A stretch of DNA of 64,000 nt from a gamma proteobacterium HTCC2207 (lineage in GTDB: Bacteria > Pseudomonadota > Gammaproteobacteria > Pseudomonadales > Porticoccaceae). Location of the stretch: NCBI GenBank assembly GCA_905182855.1, contig CAJJDA010000004.1:1-64000 (forward strand), in the 5' to 3' direction. Position 1 is the first letter of the stretch; each line of letters begins with the position of its first letter. A model generated the notes under the pieces. It saw only the letters and a program-made list of their open reading frames with translations, ran no database searches and was not told the DNA's origin. Below, piece after piece: positions 54,499-64,000 of the stretch. Both the position numbers and the translations under genes were made by a program.

Positions 54499-55583
54499 AC
54501 TACCCGCTGATCAGCGACTATCGAAAGCTGCTGCTCAATAACACGCCGATGGTTGATGTGCGCGCGCCTATTGAGTTCATCACTGGCGCCCTGCCCTCGG
54601 CAGTTAACCTGCCTTTAATGATTGATGAAGAGCGTCATCAGGTAGGGATTCGCTACAAAAATAATGGTCAGCAGTCGGCCATAGATCTCGGCAATAAGTT
54701 GGTTACCGGCGATATCAAAGAGCAGCGGGTGCAAGCATGGCAGACTTTTATGGCCACCAATCCTAATGCTGTACTCTATTGCGCCCGCGGCGGGCTGCGC
54801 TCACAACTGAGTTGCGAATGGCTGGCGGATATTGGCATTGCCTGCCCAAAGGTTGAAGGCGGCTTCAAATCGCTGCGAGGATTTCTCTACCAATATTTGA
54901 TGGACTACAGCGCCAATCAGTCTTTTAATATTCTCTCTGGCATGACCGGCACCGGTAAAACACAGATCATTCAACAGCTTGCAACCGGCGTTGATCTTGA
55001 GGGTGCCGCCAATCATAAAGGTTCTAGCTTTGGCCGCCCACTGGATGACCAGCCGGTTCAGATTAATTTTGAAAATCGTATTGCGCTGGATATTTTAAAG
55101 CTCGAGACAGAGTTACCCGAGACCAAGATTGTGCTGGAGGATGAGAGCCGTAATATCGGCGCGCGCAATCTGCCCCATTATTTGGCAGACCGTATGGCAC
55201 AGAGTTCGTTCGTGGTCATAGAAATGGATTTTGAAGAACGCCTTGAGCGACTATGGCAAGAATATGTGGTCGAACGCTATCATAAGACAGTGGCATTTTT
55301 TGGTCCCAACGGGGAGGCGGAATTTGCCCGCTATTTGCGCGAGAGTCTGTTGCGCGTAGAAAAGCGTCTTGGCGGCCTGCGCACCCAAGAATTGCTCGCC
55401 TCCATGGATAGCGCTATCGCCGTTCAACATCAGGATAGTTTTGCCAGCCATCGCCACTGGCTCGCCGCGCTGACTCAGGAGTACTACGATCCCATGTACA
55501 GCTATCAACTTGAAAAAAAGAAAGAGCTAGTGGTATTTCGCGGTAATCGTCAAGACGTCACTGATTGGTTGACGAACGCTTAG
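54495..55583 (+). CDS. selU: tRNA 2-selenouridine synthase
   Basis: Rhodanese part [35 protein letters not shown]-loop [12 protein letters not shown]; 4-nt overlap with selD. Confidence 0.96.
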   Translation: MNYPLISDYRKLLLNNTPMVDVRAPIEFITGALPSAVNLPLMIDEERHQVGIRYKNNGQQSAIDLGNKLVTGDIKEQRVQAWQTFMATNPNAVLYCARGGLRSQLSCEWLADIGIACPKVEGGFKSLRGFLYQYLMDYSANQSFNILSGMTGTGKTQIIQQLATGVDLEGAANHKGSSFGRPLDDQPVQINFENRIALDILKLETELPETKIVLEDESRNIGARNLPHYLADRMAQSSFVVIEMDFEERLERLWQEYVVERYHKTVAFFGPNGEAEFARYLRESLLRVEKRLGGLRTQELLASMDSAIAVQHQDSFASHRHWLAALTQEYYDPMYSYQLEKKKELVVFRGNRQDVTDWLTNA

Positions 55584-55601
55584 CGCCGCAGCGGCGCTTG
55601 T

Positions 55602-56024
55602 CTATTCTGGATATTTGTCGAACTGAGTAGCAGTCTCCGGGATCACTTCCCAACTGGCCTTTGAGTCAACAAAGATATGCTGTGCAATCGCCACCTCGGG
55701 ATCTCCATCAACACAGCCTAGGGTTAGACTATGAATGAGTCCTTGATAAGTAATGCTCAATGTTGAACCGCAGTGCCGACAAAACTGCACACCATAACCC
55801 TGCTCGCCAACATGACTAGTAAGCTGATCTTCGCCCTTAACCCATTGAAATCTCTCAGCATCCACCTCGGCACAAACAGAGGCTTGCGCTGCAAAAATGC
55901 GCCTGCACATTGAACAGTGACAGCTGCGTGCATCGTTTAGCGGGCCCACTAGTGAATACCTAACCGCTTCACAAGAGCAGCCTCCAGAGATTAATTCATT
56001 CATTTTTGCCCATCCGTTCACCAT
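55602..56024 (-). CDS. GFA family (CENP-V/GFA) zinc protein
   Basis: GGCSCEAVRY...CHCSMCRR...QFCRHCGSTL. Confidence 0.92.
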   Translation of the reverse strand: MVNGWAKMNELISGGCSCEAVRYSLVGPLNDARSCHCSMCRRIFAAQASVCAEVDAERFQWVKGEDQLTSHVGEQGYGVQFCRHCGSTLSITYQGLIHSLTLGCVDGDPEVAIAQHIFVDSKASWEVIPETATQFDKYPE

Positions 56025-56034
56025 GATGTTGTGC

Positions 56035-56808
56035 CTAACGGGGCTGCATTCTCACGCCACCATCGAGGCGAATGGTCTCGCCATTAAGATAGCTGTTTTC
56101 CACCATATGCACCACCAGTTGACCAAATTCAGCAGGCTCGCCTAGACGTTTCGGAAATGGAATGTTAGACACAATGCCATCTTGCACCGGCTGCGGTGCT
56201 GCCAGCATTAATGGGGTTGCCATGACACCCGGCGCAATGGTGTTCACACGAATACCGCCATCAGCTAAGTCCCGCGCCATTGGCAGCGTCATACCCACAA
56301 TACCACCCTTTGTCGCGGCATATGCAACCTGACCCATCTGACCATCGAACGCTGCGATCGAAGCCGTATTAATGATTATGCCTTTCTCGCCCTTTGTATC
56401 AGGCTCATTGTTCATCATCGCTGCCGCCGCGCAGCGGGAAACATTAAAGGTGCCTATCAGATTAACTTCAATAACCTTACGATACAGATCAAGGTCATGG
56501 GGCAAGCCTTCACGGGTAACCGTTTTCATGGCAACACCAATACCGGCGCAATTAACACAGATCGCCACATGACCGAACTCGTTGGTAATATCAGCAAAAG
56601 CAGCCTCAACGTCAGGCCCGCTGGACACATCTAACTTAATAAAATGGGCTTTATCGGCACCCAGTTCAGCAACCGCCTTAGCTCCCGCCTCGGCATTCAT
56701 ATCAATGATCACTACGGTTGCACCGCCGTCAACAAGCGCCTGTGATGCGGCGCGCCCAAGCCCTGATCCACCGCCGGTGACGACCGCTACTTTATTATTC
56801 AAATTCAT
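56035..56808 (-). CDS. SDR family 3-hydroxyacyl-CoA dehydrogenase-like oxidoreductase
   Basis: VAVVTGGGSGLGRA, NCAG, YAATKGGIVGMTLPMARDLA. Confidence 0.94.
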   Translation of the reverse strand: MNLNNKVAVVTGGGSGLGRAASQALVDGGATVVIIDMNAEAGAKAVAELGADKAHFIKLDVSSGPDVEAAFADITNEFGHVAICVNCAGIGVAMKTVTREGLPHDLDLYRKVIEVNLIGTFNVSRCAAAAMMNNEPDTKGEKGIIINTASIAAFDGQMGQVAYAATKGGIVGMTLPMARDLADGGIRVNTIAPGVMATPLMLAAPQPVQDGIVSNIPFPKRLGEPAEFGQLVVHMVENSYLNGETIRLDGGVRMQPR

Positions 56809-56942
56809 GTTTAGCTCCTAAAAAATGTCATATAGATCTTCATGGGTATAACAAACTGAATGTATTTCTCTGGCAACCTGTGCGGAAAATTCTGTGCCTT
56901 CGGGGTTGTTGAGGCCCCTATGTTTTTTCCTAGCCTGAGACC

Positions 56943-57251
56943 TCAGACTTTAGGCTCCTGCACCAAGACAAAAGGCGGTATCACCAGAGCCCAGAGAGTG
57001 CTATCGCTTTCATGCCATGCCAACGCCTGTTGATCGGTGACAGCAGCGACTTTGTGATCCTCTAACCATTGTTTTATCTGCTGGCTATTATCTTCCGTTA
57101 ACGCAACAGCGACCTTAATCAAGTCACCATCGGCAGCCACGCAGAGTAAATTGCCCGCTGCATAATGCGTTTGTAACTCATACCAGCCTACTTTAGCCGT
57201 CTCATGATTAAGTCGGGTGACTAGGTGATCTTTATCTGCGAGGTAAGTCAT
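56943..57251 (-). CDS. DUF2288-like protein
   Basis: LNHETAKVGWYELQTHYAAGNLLCVAADGDLIKVAVAL...LWALVIPPFVLVQ. Confidence 0.75.
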   Translation of the reverse strand: MTYLADKDHLVTRLNHETAKVGWYELQTHYAAGNLLCVAADGDLIKVAVALTEDNSQQIKQWLEDHKVAAVTDQQALAWHESDSTLWALVIPPFVLVQEPKV

Positions 57252-57346
57252 GCTTTTATTATGTCAGTGCCATTGGTTGCCAAGGATAATGGTCCCGCGT
57301 GAAGGAATCAATTATAGTCCAAGGCTAAAGTAACGGTTTAGCAGCT

Positions 57347-57802
57347 GTGGTGTATATCAAACAGGCAGGAACAGAGGATATTGCGACTATCATCCCCCTG
57401 TTTGCCGCTTACAGAAGTTTTTACAACCTTGAATCCGATCCCGCTGACCTGCGTGACTATCTTTACGAACGCCTAACAAACCATCAGTGCGTTATCTTTC
57501 TTGCCTTTTCCGACAATATTACCGCCGGTTTCACGCAACTCTATCCCGGTTTCAGTTCGCTGAGTTTGCGCAATAGCTGGGCGCTGAACGATCTATTTGT
57601 GGCGCCAGAGGCCCGCGGCCTGTCGGTGGGTCTGCAGCTGATGGACCGCGCCAAACAGTTGGCAGAGGCAACGGGTGCCTGTGAGATTATGTTGCAGACA
57701 GCAGCGGATAATATGACCGCTCAGGGCCTCTACGAAACGTTGGGCTATCAACGCGATAATGACTTCTACGTTTACACCCTAGCCCTTGGCGAAGTGTCCT
57801 AG
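57347..57802 (+). CDS. GNAT family N-acetyltransferase
   Basis: WALNDLFVAPEARGLSVGLQLMDRAKQLAEATGACEIMLQT...GLYETLGYQ. Confidence 0.93.
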   Translation: MVYIKQAGTEDIATIIPLFAAYRSFYNLESDPADLRDYLYERLTNHQCVIFLAFSDNITAGFTQLYPGFSSLSLRNSWALNDLFVAPEARGLSVGLQLMDRAKQLAEATGACEIMLQTAADNMTAQGLYETLGYQRDNDFYVYTLALGEVS

Positions 57803-58449
57803 ACCATCCACTGACAGAAATTGCGCAACAACTGCAACCAGCATCAGCACTTTTCTCAGGGTGGAACTGCACAGCAAAAAGGTTGTTATGGCTCAAGGCT
57901 GCTGCAAATTCAGAACCATAGCTCGCAGGTGCCAGACACATTGGGGTTATTTAGCGACTCCACATGGTAGCTGTGCACAAAGTAAAAACGACTGTCCTGC
58001 TCAACACCTTGCCACAGCGGGTGATCGATAGTCTGGTGTACGTTATTCCAACCCATATGCGGTACTTTGAGTTTAGCACCTTGCGGATCGATCAAATCGT
58101 CACCAAAAAACCGAACCTGGCCGGGCAATAGGCCCAAACAGTCGACACCGCCATTTTCTTCGCTACGCTGCATCAGCGCTTGCATACCGATACAGATTGC
58201 CAATACCGGTTTGGTTTTCATCGCCTTGCCAACCACATCACCGACGTTTAAACGCTGAATCTCACCCATACAGTCACGAATAGCGCCGACGCCAGGAAAT
58301 ACCACTCGATCAGCATCTTCAACGACGGCTGGATCCGCGGTTACTGAAATCTTGGCACTAGGACAGACATGCTCAAGTGCCTTAGCCACGGAATGGAGGT
58401 TGCCCATTCCATAGTCAATCACGGCAATATGGCTACGAAAATCAGTCAT
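57799..58449 (-). CDS. hisH: Imidazole glycerol phosphate synthase subunit HisH, two frameshifts (about 57921, 57838)
   Basis: [33 protein letters not shown]; other frame [28 protein letters not shown]; third frame [12 protein letters not shown]-stop. Confidence 0.93.
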
Positions 58450-58508
58450 AAATAGGTATCACAAGCTAGCGGTAGGTTAACGGGCTCTCTATGGGCAAGG
58501 ATACTCCT

Positions 58509-59101
58509 TCAAAGAGTTCCTTTTGTGGAGGGCATTACACCGGCCATACGCTCATCGGCAGAGGCGGCCATGCGAAGCGCGCGGCCAAAAGCTTTAAAAA
58601 TAGTCTCGACCTGATGGTGCGCATTGGCTCCACGCAGATTATCGATGTGCAACGACACCAAGGCGTGGTTAACAAAGCCCTGAAAGAACTCACGCACTAG
58701 ATCCACATCAAAACCACCGACGTGGCTACGCACAAAATCGGCCTTCATAATCAGTCCCGGACGTCCTGAAAAATCCATCACCACGCGTGATAACGCCTCA
58801 TCCAAAGGCACATAGGCATGGCCATAACGGGTTAAACCTGTTTTTTCGCCAATCGCCTCAGCAATCGCCATACCCAGAGTTATGCCGATATCTTCAACGG
58901 TGTGGTGATCATCAATGTGGGTGTCGCCTTCGGCGCTGAACGTCCATGATCAATCACCATGCGAGCAATTTGATCCATCATGTGCTCTAGGAACGGTATC
59001 GGCGTGGCAAAGTTTGCCTTGCCTGTACCATCTAGATTTACCGTTACTGTTATCTGAGATTCTAGTGTATTGCGTGTCACTGTCGCTATGCGATCAGCCA
59101 T
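58509..59101 (-). CDS. hisB: Imidazoleglycerol-phosphate dehydratase, frameshifted (58939-58962)
   Basis: [27 protein letters not shown]...[12 protein letters not shown]; other frame [41 protein letters not shown]. Confidence 0.93.
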
Positions 59102-59224
59102 GGGATTCTCCAAGCTAGTCATGTTCGGTCCGCATTATACTGCAAATTAAAGGTTGCTACATTGCAAAATAAAGTTAAACTCCGGTCTAGTTATCCTTCA
59201 AATTTGCTGGGCTGCACATATTCA

Positions 59225-59494
59225 ATGACAAGGTTTCATACCCTATTCGCTATCTCGCTAGCCTTGATTCTCGGTCTCGGTTCGGTGGTGGCTGTTGCCC
59301 ACAGTCATAGCGATCATCAGGATACCAGCTGCTCGGTTTCTGTATTACAAAACGCCTCAGCCTTGGTTGCGGCCGAAGCTAGCAAAGTTTTCGTCAGCAA
59401 CGCTACAACCGCTAAAACCATTCACGTCAAAAAGGTTATCAGCAACCGCATCAGGGGTTGCAAGCGCGCCCGCGCCCCACCTCACAACCTCTAA
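59225..59494 (+). CDS. Small exported protein with His-rich segment
   Basis: Signal peptide MTRFHTLFAISLALILGLGSVVAVAHSHSDHQD, just upstream of TonB receptor. Confidence 0.55.
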   Translation: MTRFHTLFAISLALILGLGSVVAVAHSHSDHQDTSCSVSVLQNASALVAAEASKVFVSNATTAKTIHVKKVISNRIRGCKRARAPPHNL

Positions 59495-59570
59495 ATAATT
59501 TATCCATCCCCGTTGGGACGAATTTGCGTCGGTCACTCGGCGCACCTATTATTTTTTAGAGGAACACCTT

Positions 59571-61845
59571 ATGAAAAAGCTAAATACTGTTAAGTTACCC
59601 TTAGCAGCTGCCCTTGTCAGTTTATCCTGCAGTGCTCTGACGCAGGAAATGGAAGAATTTATCGTTACATCATCGTTGATTGATCCCTCCTCAGAGGCAA
59701 TCGCCAACCCACTGCATGTTATCAAGGGCGAGTCTATTGCTAACGATGCAAGCCAGAGCATTGGTGCCAGTATCGATGGCCTAGTGGGCGTATCCTCTAG
59801 TGATTATGGCGCCGCAGTTGGCCAGCCTATTATCAGGGGCATGTCGGGAAGCCGGGTAAAAATTCTAAATAACGGTGTGGTGGTTAGAGATGTTTCAGGT
59901 TTGGGACCTGACCATGTTAATGACGTAGATTTAAATAATATCCAGCAAATCGAAATAGTTAGAGGCCCATCGTCCTTACTTTATTCCAACGGCACCATCG
60001 GCGGAATCGTCAATGTGGTTGATAATACGATTGCCAGAAAAGACTTTGAAGAGTCAAAGTTGAGGCTCGGCCTTGAGGTTCAGACGGTCAATGATGGTGA
60101 CTCCCACGACTTCTCTTACCAAAATAATATCGATGGCTTGAATATTAGCGCTGCCTACAAAGACTCTAGCTTTGGTAACTATGACATTCCAAATGGCGCG
60201 GTTATTCATCATGAGGAAGAACACCATGACGATGACCATGACAGGCTGATGAGCACGAAGGCGAAGAACATGAAGAAGATCTGGGTTATTTACCCAATTC
60301 TGACTCTGGGTCTACTGCACAAAGATTAGGTCTTTCCAAGGTCGGAGATTGGGGATATGTTGGTGTATCTATTAGCGATACCAAAAATCTTTACGGCATT
60401 CCTTTTCACGGCGATAGTCACGATGCGCATGGCGATGAAGATGATGACGACCATGCAGACGAGGACGACCATGATGATGACCATGCCGATGAAGATGGCC
60501 ATGAAGGCGAAGGCGAGCATGAGGGCGAGAGAATCTTCTCCAAAACTGAATCTAACGTTATCAATGTAGAGGGATCTTACATCGTACCTAATAGCTGGTT
60601 AACAACAATTGATTACCACTTTAGAGACTCCGACTATGCTCACACTGAGCAGCATGCCGAAGAAGAAGGTCATGAGGGCGAGGAGCACGATGACGAGCAA
60701 CACGAAGAGGGGCCAACAACCTTCACCAATGATGCGCAAGAGTATGGTGCCATCTTTAATTTAGGTAATGATTCGCTATCGCAAAAACTCGCTGTTAATT
60801 ATGTGGTCGAGGATATTGCTGTTATTGGCGATGAGGCCTTTATCAACCCCACAGAGAGTAAAGAGCTGACCCTAGGTTATTATCTGAGCAAAGATCTGGA
60901 CCTATTTCATGTGGACTTTGGTATTAGACATGATCAAATTTCCAGAAATGGTTCTGTTAGCCATGATGAGCATGATGAAGATCATGATGAGCATGAAGAA
61001 GATCGAAGCATGATGATGAGCATGAAGCAGAGTTGGAGTATTTTGATCGGGATATTGATACTACCAGTTATGCCCTGACTCTGAGCAGAGACATTAACGA
61101 GTCATTAGAGGTAAGCTTGGGATTCTCCTCTGTAGAGAGAGCCCCCTCAGCGGTAGAGCTGCTAATGAATGGTCCTCATCTTGCAACAGCTAGATTTGAA
61201 GTTGGTAATTTCAACCTGAAGTCTGAAAGAGCAAATAACGTCGACCTGAGTTTTAAGTATAGCAATGATGGCTTTTATGGTGGGCTGACGTTCTTCCAAA
61301 ATGATGTGAATAACTATATCTACCTTATGGATGAGACTGAAGATGATCATGCAGATCATGAGGATGAGGACGATCATGATGGTTTAACCCTTGCCAAATA
61401 TCTTCAGCAGGATGCCGAATTTAAAGGTTATGAACTTGAAGTGGGTAAAACATTTGACCTTGCTCGCGGCGCACTAAGTCTGTCATTTGCAAGAGATTCT
61501 GTTTCAGGTGAGTTCACAGACGGACATAACATCCCACGCATGACTCCAGAAAGAAACTTATATAAAGTTAACTATGTGGAAGATGGGTTGACGTTTACGC
61601 TGATTCTCAAAGACGTATCGGCTCAGAATGATACGGCAGAAAATGAAACGGCCACTAGTGGATTTCAAATGTTGAACCTGAATCTATCAAAAACAATTGA
61701 GACGAGTCCAGGGTCTGAGCTGGTGCTATCAGTGTTCGGTAAAAACTTGCTGGATGAGGCGGCTAGAAACCACAGTTCATTTGTGAAGGACGAGGTACCA
61801 ATGTCTGGCAGAAACCTGGGTGTAAGGGTGAGCTACTCGTTCTAG
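59571..61845 (+). CDS. TonB-dependent receptor (ZnuD-like, His/Asp-rich loops), two frameshifts (about 60240, 61005)
   Basis: Plug GQPIIRGMSGSRVKILNNGVVVRDVSGLGPDHVN...EIVRGPSSLLYSNGTIGGIVNVVDN; HD-rich repeats; C-terminal NLLDEAARNHSSFVKDEVPMSGRNLGVRVSYSF. Confidence 0.92.
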
Positions 61846-61869
61846 ACAGATAGTCGCATGACAATGTTT

Positions 61870-61915
61870 AAGGGTTGCTCTCCTGATCGGATATGAGGTC
61901 TATTGAGCAGCCCTT
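61870..61915. terminator. Hairpin downstream of TonB receptor
   Basis: AAGGGTTGCTC (61870-61880) pairs with GAGCAGCCCTT (61905-61915), one G-T pair. Confidence 0.45.
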
Positions 61916-62076
61916 GAACTTTTCGTAAGCGTAAAAATTCTATTTAAATCATTAACTACTAGCTTAATTATAACAGTGACTTTTAAGTTTCCCCGCAATG
62001 GTTGCACGTTAGATATTGAACCAAATCTTCTACCTTGGTCAAGCATCTGCATTAAGCTCGTTCCCTCGCCTTATTA

Positions 62077-62304
62077 GATTCCCACGCCGGTAACTTCGAC
62101 TAATATAGAAGTAGTGCCTACAATAAAGGTTCTGGCATCAGCTTTATCCAAAGTCAAAATCTGATCAACCAGGACATACGTAACGCTAGCTCCTTTTTGC
62201 GCGATACTGCGCCAGAAGCGGGATACAACTTGATTAATGCGGTAAGCTATCAGTTTACGCATGGGAGGGACCACCATTGGGTAAGATTTTTAAGTTTTGG
62301 ATGA
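62077..62304 (+). pseudogene. Remnant of a second TonB-dependent receptor C-terminus
   Basis: Frame reads LDSHAGNFD*YRSSAYNKGSGISFIQSQNLINQDIRNASSFLRDTAPEAGYNLINAVSYQF; no upstream barrel or plug. Confidence 0.7.
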
Positions 62305-64000
62305 CAACGACACTCACGGTAGTCAGCCTAATAGCGGCGGGCATTTTGTACGTCGTTGTCGTAGTTGATCCCAACGACTATAGGTCAGAGATCCAGGCCC
62401 AGGCGATAGAACAAGGCGTTGCCCTCGAGATTCGTGGGGGTTTGGCATGGCGATTTTTTCCAAAGCCAGGCATCAACATTAGTGACATTCGATTTTCAAC
62501 TCAAAGCACCGAACTGGGTGAGGTGTCTGGTCGCATTGGTCAGGCATCTTTGTCTGGCGATTGGTTGGCGCTATTGGGCTTCGATATTGAGACCACCGAG
62601 CCTGCGTCGTTAATTAGCGGCATAAGCCTGTCAAACTCAAGTTTACGCCTGTCAGCCAATGATGCCTTGCCAATGGAGTTTGACGATATCGAGCTGAATG
62701 CCTCGCAGATATCCTCAACCGGAATTTCTTTTCCTGCCTCTCTATCACTTACAGGCCTCGGTGGCATGCAGGCTAGTGTAGATCTTCATGCGAGTCTCAA
62801 TATCGCGGATAATAGTCTATCGCTCAAACAAATTAGGCTCCGTCTCGATAAGTTGGCGCTTAGCGGCGATGTTGATGTTGATCTGAGAAGTTCAGCCGTC
62901 AAAGGTCATTTGGTTGCTGATGCCTTTAATCTAAAAAGCCAGCTTGAGACGCTGGAAAAGCGCTTCCCTGAGCTTACCTCCCCAAAAATGGCAAGCTCAA
63001 CGGCCATGACGGCAGTCAGTTTCGATAGTCGCTTTGATATTAAACCACTGGGGCATAGCGAAGCTCTTAGCACGGTTAGCTTGGATGGCCAGAAATTTAA
63101 TATGGATCTTCGTGTGGATTATAGCCGCAACCTAATGACATTTAATCTATCCGGTCAGCAGCTGCGACTCGCTGACTATTTACCCGCAGCTGCCAGCAAT
63201 TCTCCGCGTAACACAGCGAGCAATTCAGACAATGCAATATTTGCCCCGCTGGCGATTCCTTTTGCCCTATGGCAAGGACAGAGTCAGGCTGAAATATCCT
63301 TAGGGCGCATTGAACTCAATGGTTATGCAATCAGCAACTTCTATAGCAATATCTTTGGTAACCAGCGGGTATTGCGAGTGACATCATTGAATGCCGATTT
63401 ATTTGATGGTCATATCGATGCCATTGGCAAGTTAGATATGCGCTCCAGTACCCCTAGTTTCACCCTGCAACCCTCTATGAATAATATTAATTTAGCCATC
63501 GCTTTGTCCGCTTTAGCGGACGTGCAGGACGTAACTGGCAGCCTCAGTATGAACGCGTCAGTTCAGGGTTCAGGTAATGGCATTACCAGTCTATTGCAGA
63601 GTCTCGACGGCACCGGGCAATTAGAGATCATTGCGCCGACCTATGCCAAGGTTAATATTGAAGAGACCTTTTGTAGCGCCGCCGCCCTGTTTAGTGGTAA
63701 TGGACAGGGTAGCCAGATTTGGTCTGAAGGCACGCAGTTGGGCGATTTCAAGGGTAAATTCCAACTCGGCAACGGCCGCCTGGTTGTCGAGCCATATGCG
63801 ACCAGCACAGGTAATCTGTCTTTAGAGGGAGGCGCTACTCTGCACATGATCAAGGAGTTTTATACCGTCAAAGCGAACATGGTTTTAGCGGGTATGACGA
63901 CGAGCAGCACTGGGTGCTCCGTTAATAGTCGGCTGCAAAACCGTGTAATTCCGTTTATTTGCAAAGGTCGGCTCGATGATCAGACCAGTGGCAACGCGGT
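62277..64000 (+). CDS. AsmA family protein, truncated by window edge (TTG start proposed)
   Basis: My own read of an open frame not in the ORF track: MGKIFKFWMTTTLTVVSLIAAGILYVVVVVDPNDYRSEIQAQAIEQGVALEIRGGLAWRFFPKPGINISDI... Confidence 0.85.
   Translation, partial: MGKIFKFWMTTTLTVVSLIAAGILYVVVVVDPNDYRSEIQAQAIEQGVALEIRGGLAWRFFPKPGINISDIRFSTQSTELGEVSGRIGQASLSGDWLALLGFDIETTEPASLISGISLSNSSLRLSANDALPMEFDDIELNASQISSTGISFPASLSLTGLGGMQASVDLHASLNIADNSLSLKQIRLRLDKLALSGDVDVDLRSSAVKGHLVADAFNLKSQLETLEKRFPELTSPKMASSTAMTAVSFDSRFDIKPLGHSEALSTVSLDGQKFNMDLRVDYSRNLMTFNLSGQQLRLADYLPAAASNSPRNTASNSDNAIFAPLAIPFALWQGQSQAEISLGRIELNGYAISNFYSNIFGNQRVLRVTSLNADLFDGHIDAIGKLDMRSSTPSFTLQPSMNNINLAIALSALADVQDVTGSLSMNASVQGSGNGITSLLQSLDGTGQLEIIAPTYAKVNIEETFCSAAALFSGNGQGSQIWSEGTQLGDFKGKFQLGNGRLVVEPYATSTGNLSLEGGATLHMIKEFYTVKANMVLAGMTTSSTGCSVNSRLQNRVIPFICKGRLDDQTSGNA

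Noticed and set aside
4245-61009. Programmed frameshifting as an explanation for the many split genes
   Set aside because: Sites share no common slippery motif, shifts go in both directions, and several lie in homopolymers; technical indels are simpler.
1-64000. CRISPR arrays, rRNA, tRNA, transposases or prophage
   Set aside because: None recognised by reading; the only regular repeats are the 24-bp rpmE and 17-bp intergenic arrays, which lack spacer structure. A tRNAscan-SE run would be needed to exclude tRNAs fully.

Overview
This 64 kb window looks like chromosome from a marine-type gammaproteobacterium. That assignment is inferred from gene content and protein style only; no search was run. 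Housekeeping and metabolic blocks: pyrF/lapA, rpmE-priA-SPOR protein, a glutamine synthetase/amidohydrolase/aminotransferase/CoA-transferase block, a PLP decarboxylase divergent from an Lrp regulator, trpBA, split class II ribonucleotide reductase nrdJa/nrdJb, meaB-pccA-pccB-scpA with a divergent AraC regulator, selD-selU, hisB-hisH, a His/Asp-rich TonB-dependent receptor, and a truncated AsmA-like protein at the right edge. The most interesting region is a tightly packed, same-strand cluster at about 24.45-38.6 kb (possibly to 39.35 kb). It encodes TPR proteins, a Ser/Gly-rich lipoprotein, a PEGA plus cysteine-less FGE/SUMF-fold protein, a MotA/TolQ/ExbB-like channel, a degenerate actin/Hsp70-like protein, and two tandem VWA proteins whose N-terminal TM segment carries a TolR/ExbD/MotB-like Asp. 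Two lipoproteins and an M48 peptidase follow. I interpret it as a candidate undescribed ion-driven envelope machine, preceded by a sigma-54-like promoter. At least 13 single-base frameshifts interrupt conserved genes (priA, trpA, trpB, nrdJ, hisB, hisH and others). These most likely reflect sequence or assembly indels and should be checked before any biological reading. Also noted: a 17-bp intergenic tandem repeat, a repeat-encoded tail on L31, a degraded second TonB-receptor C-terminus, and NrdR-box-like sites before nrdJ.
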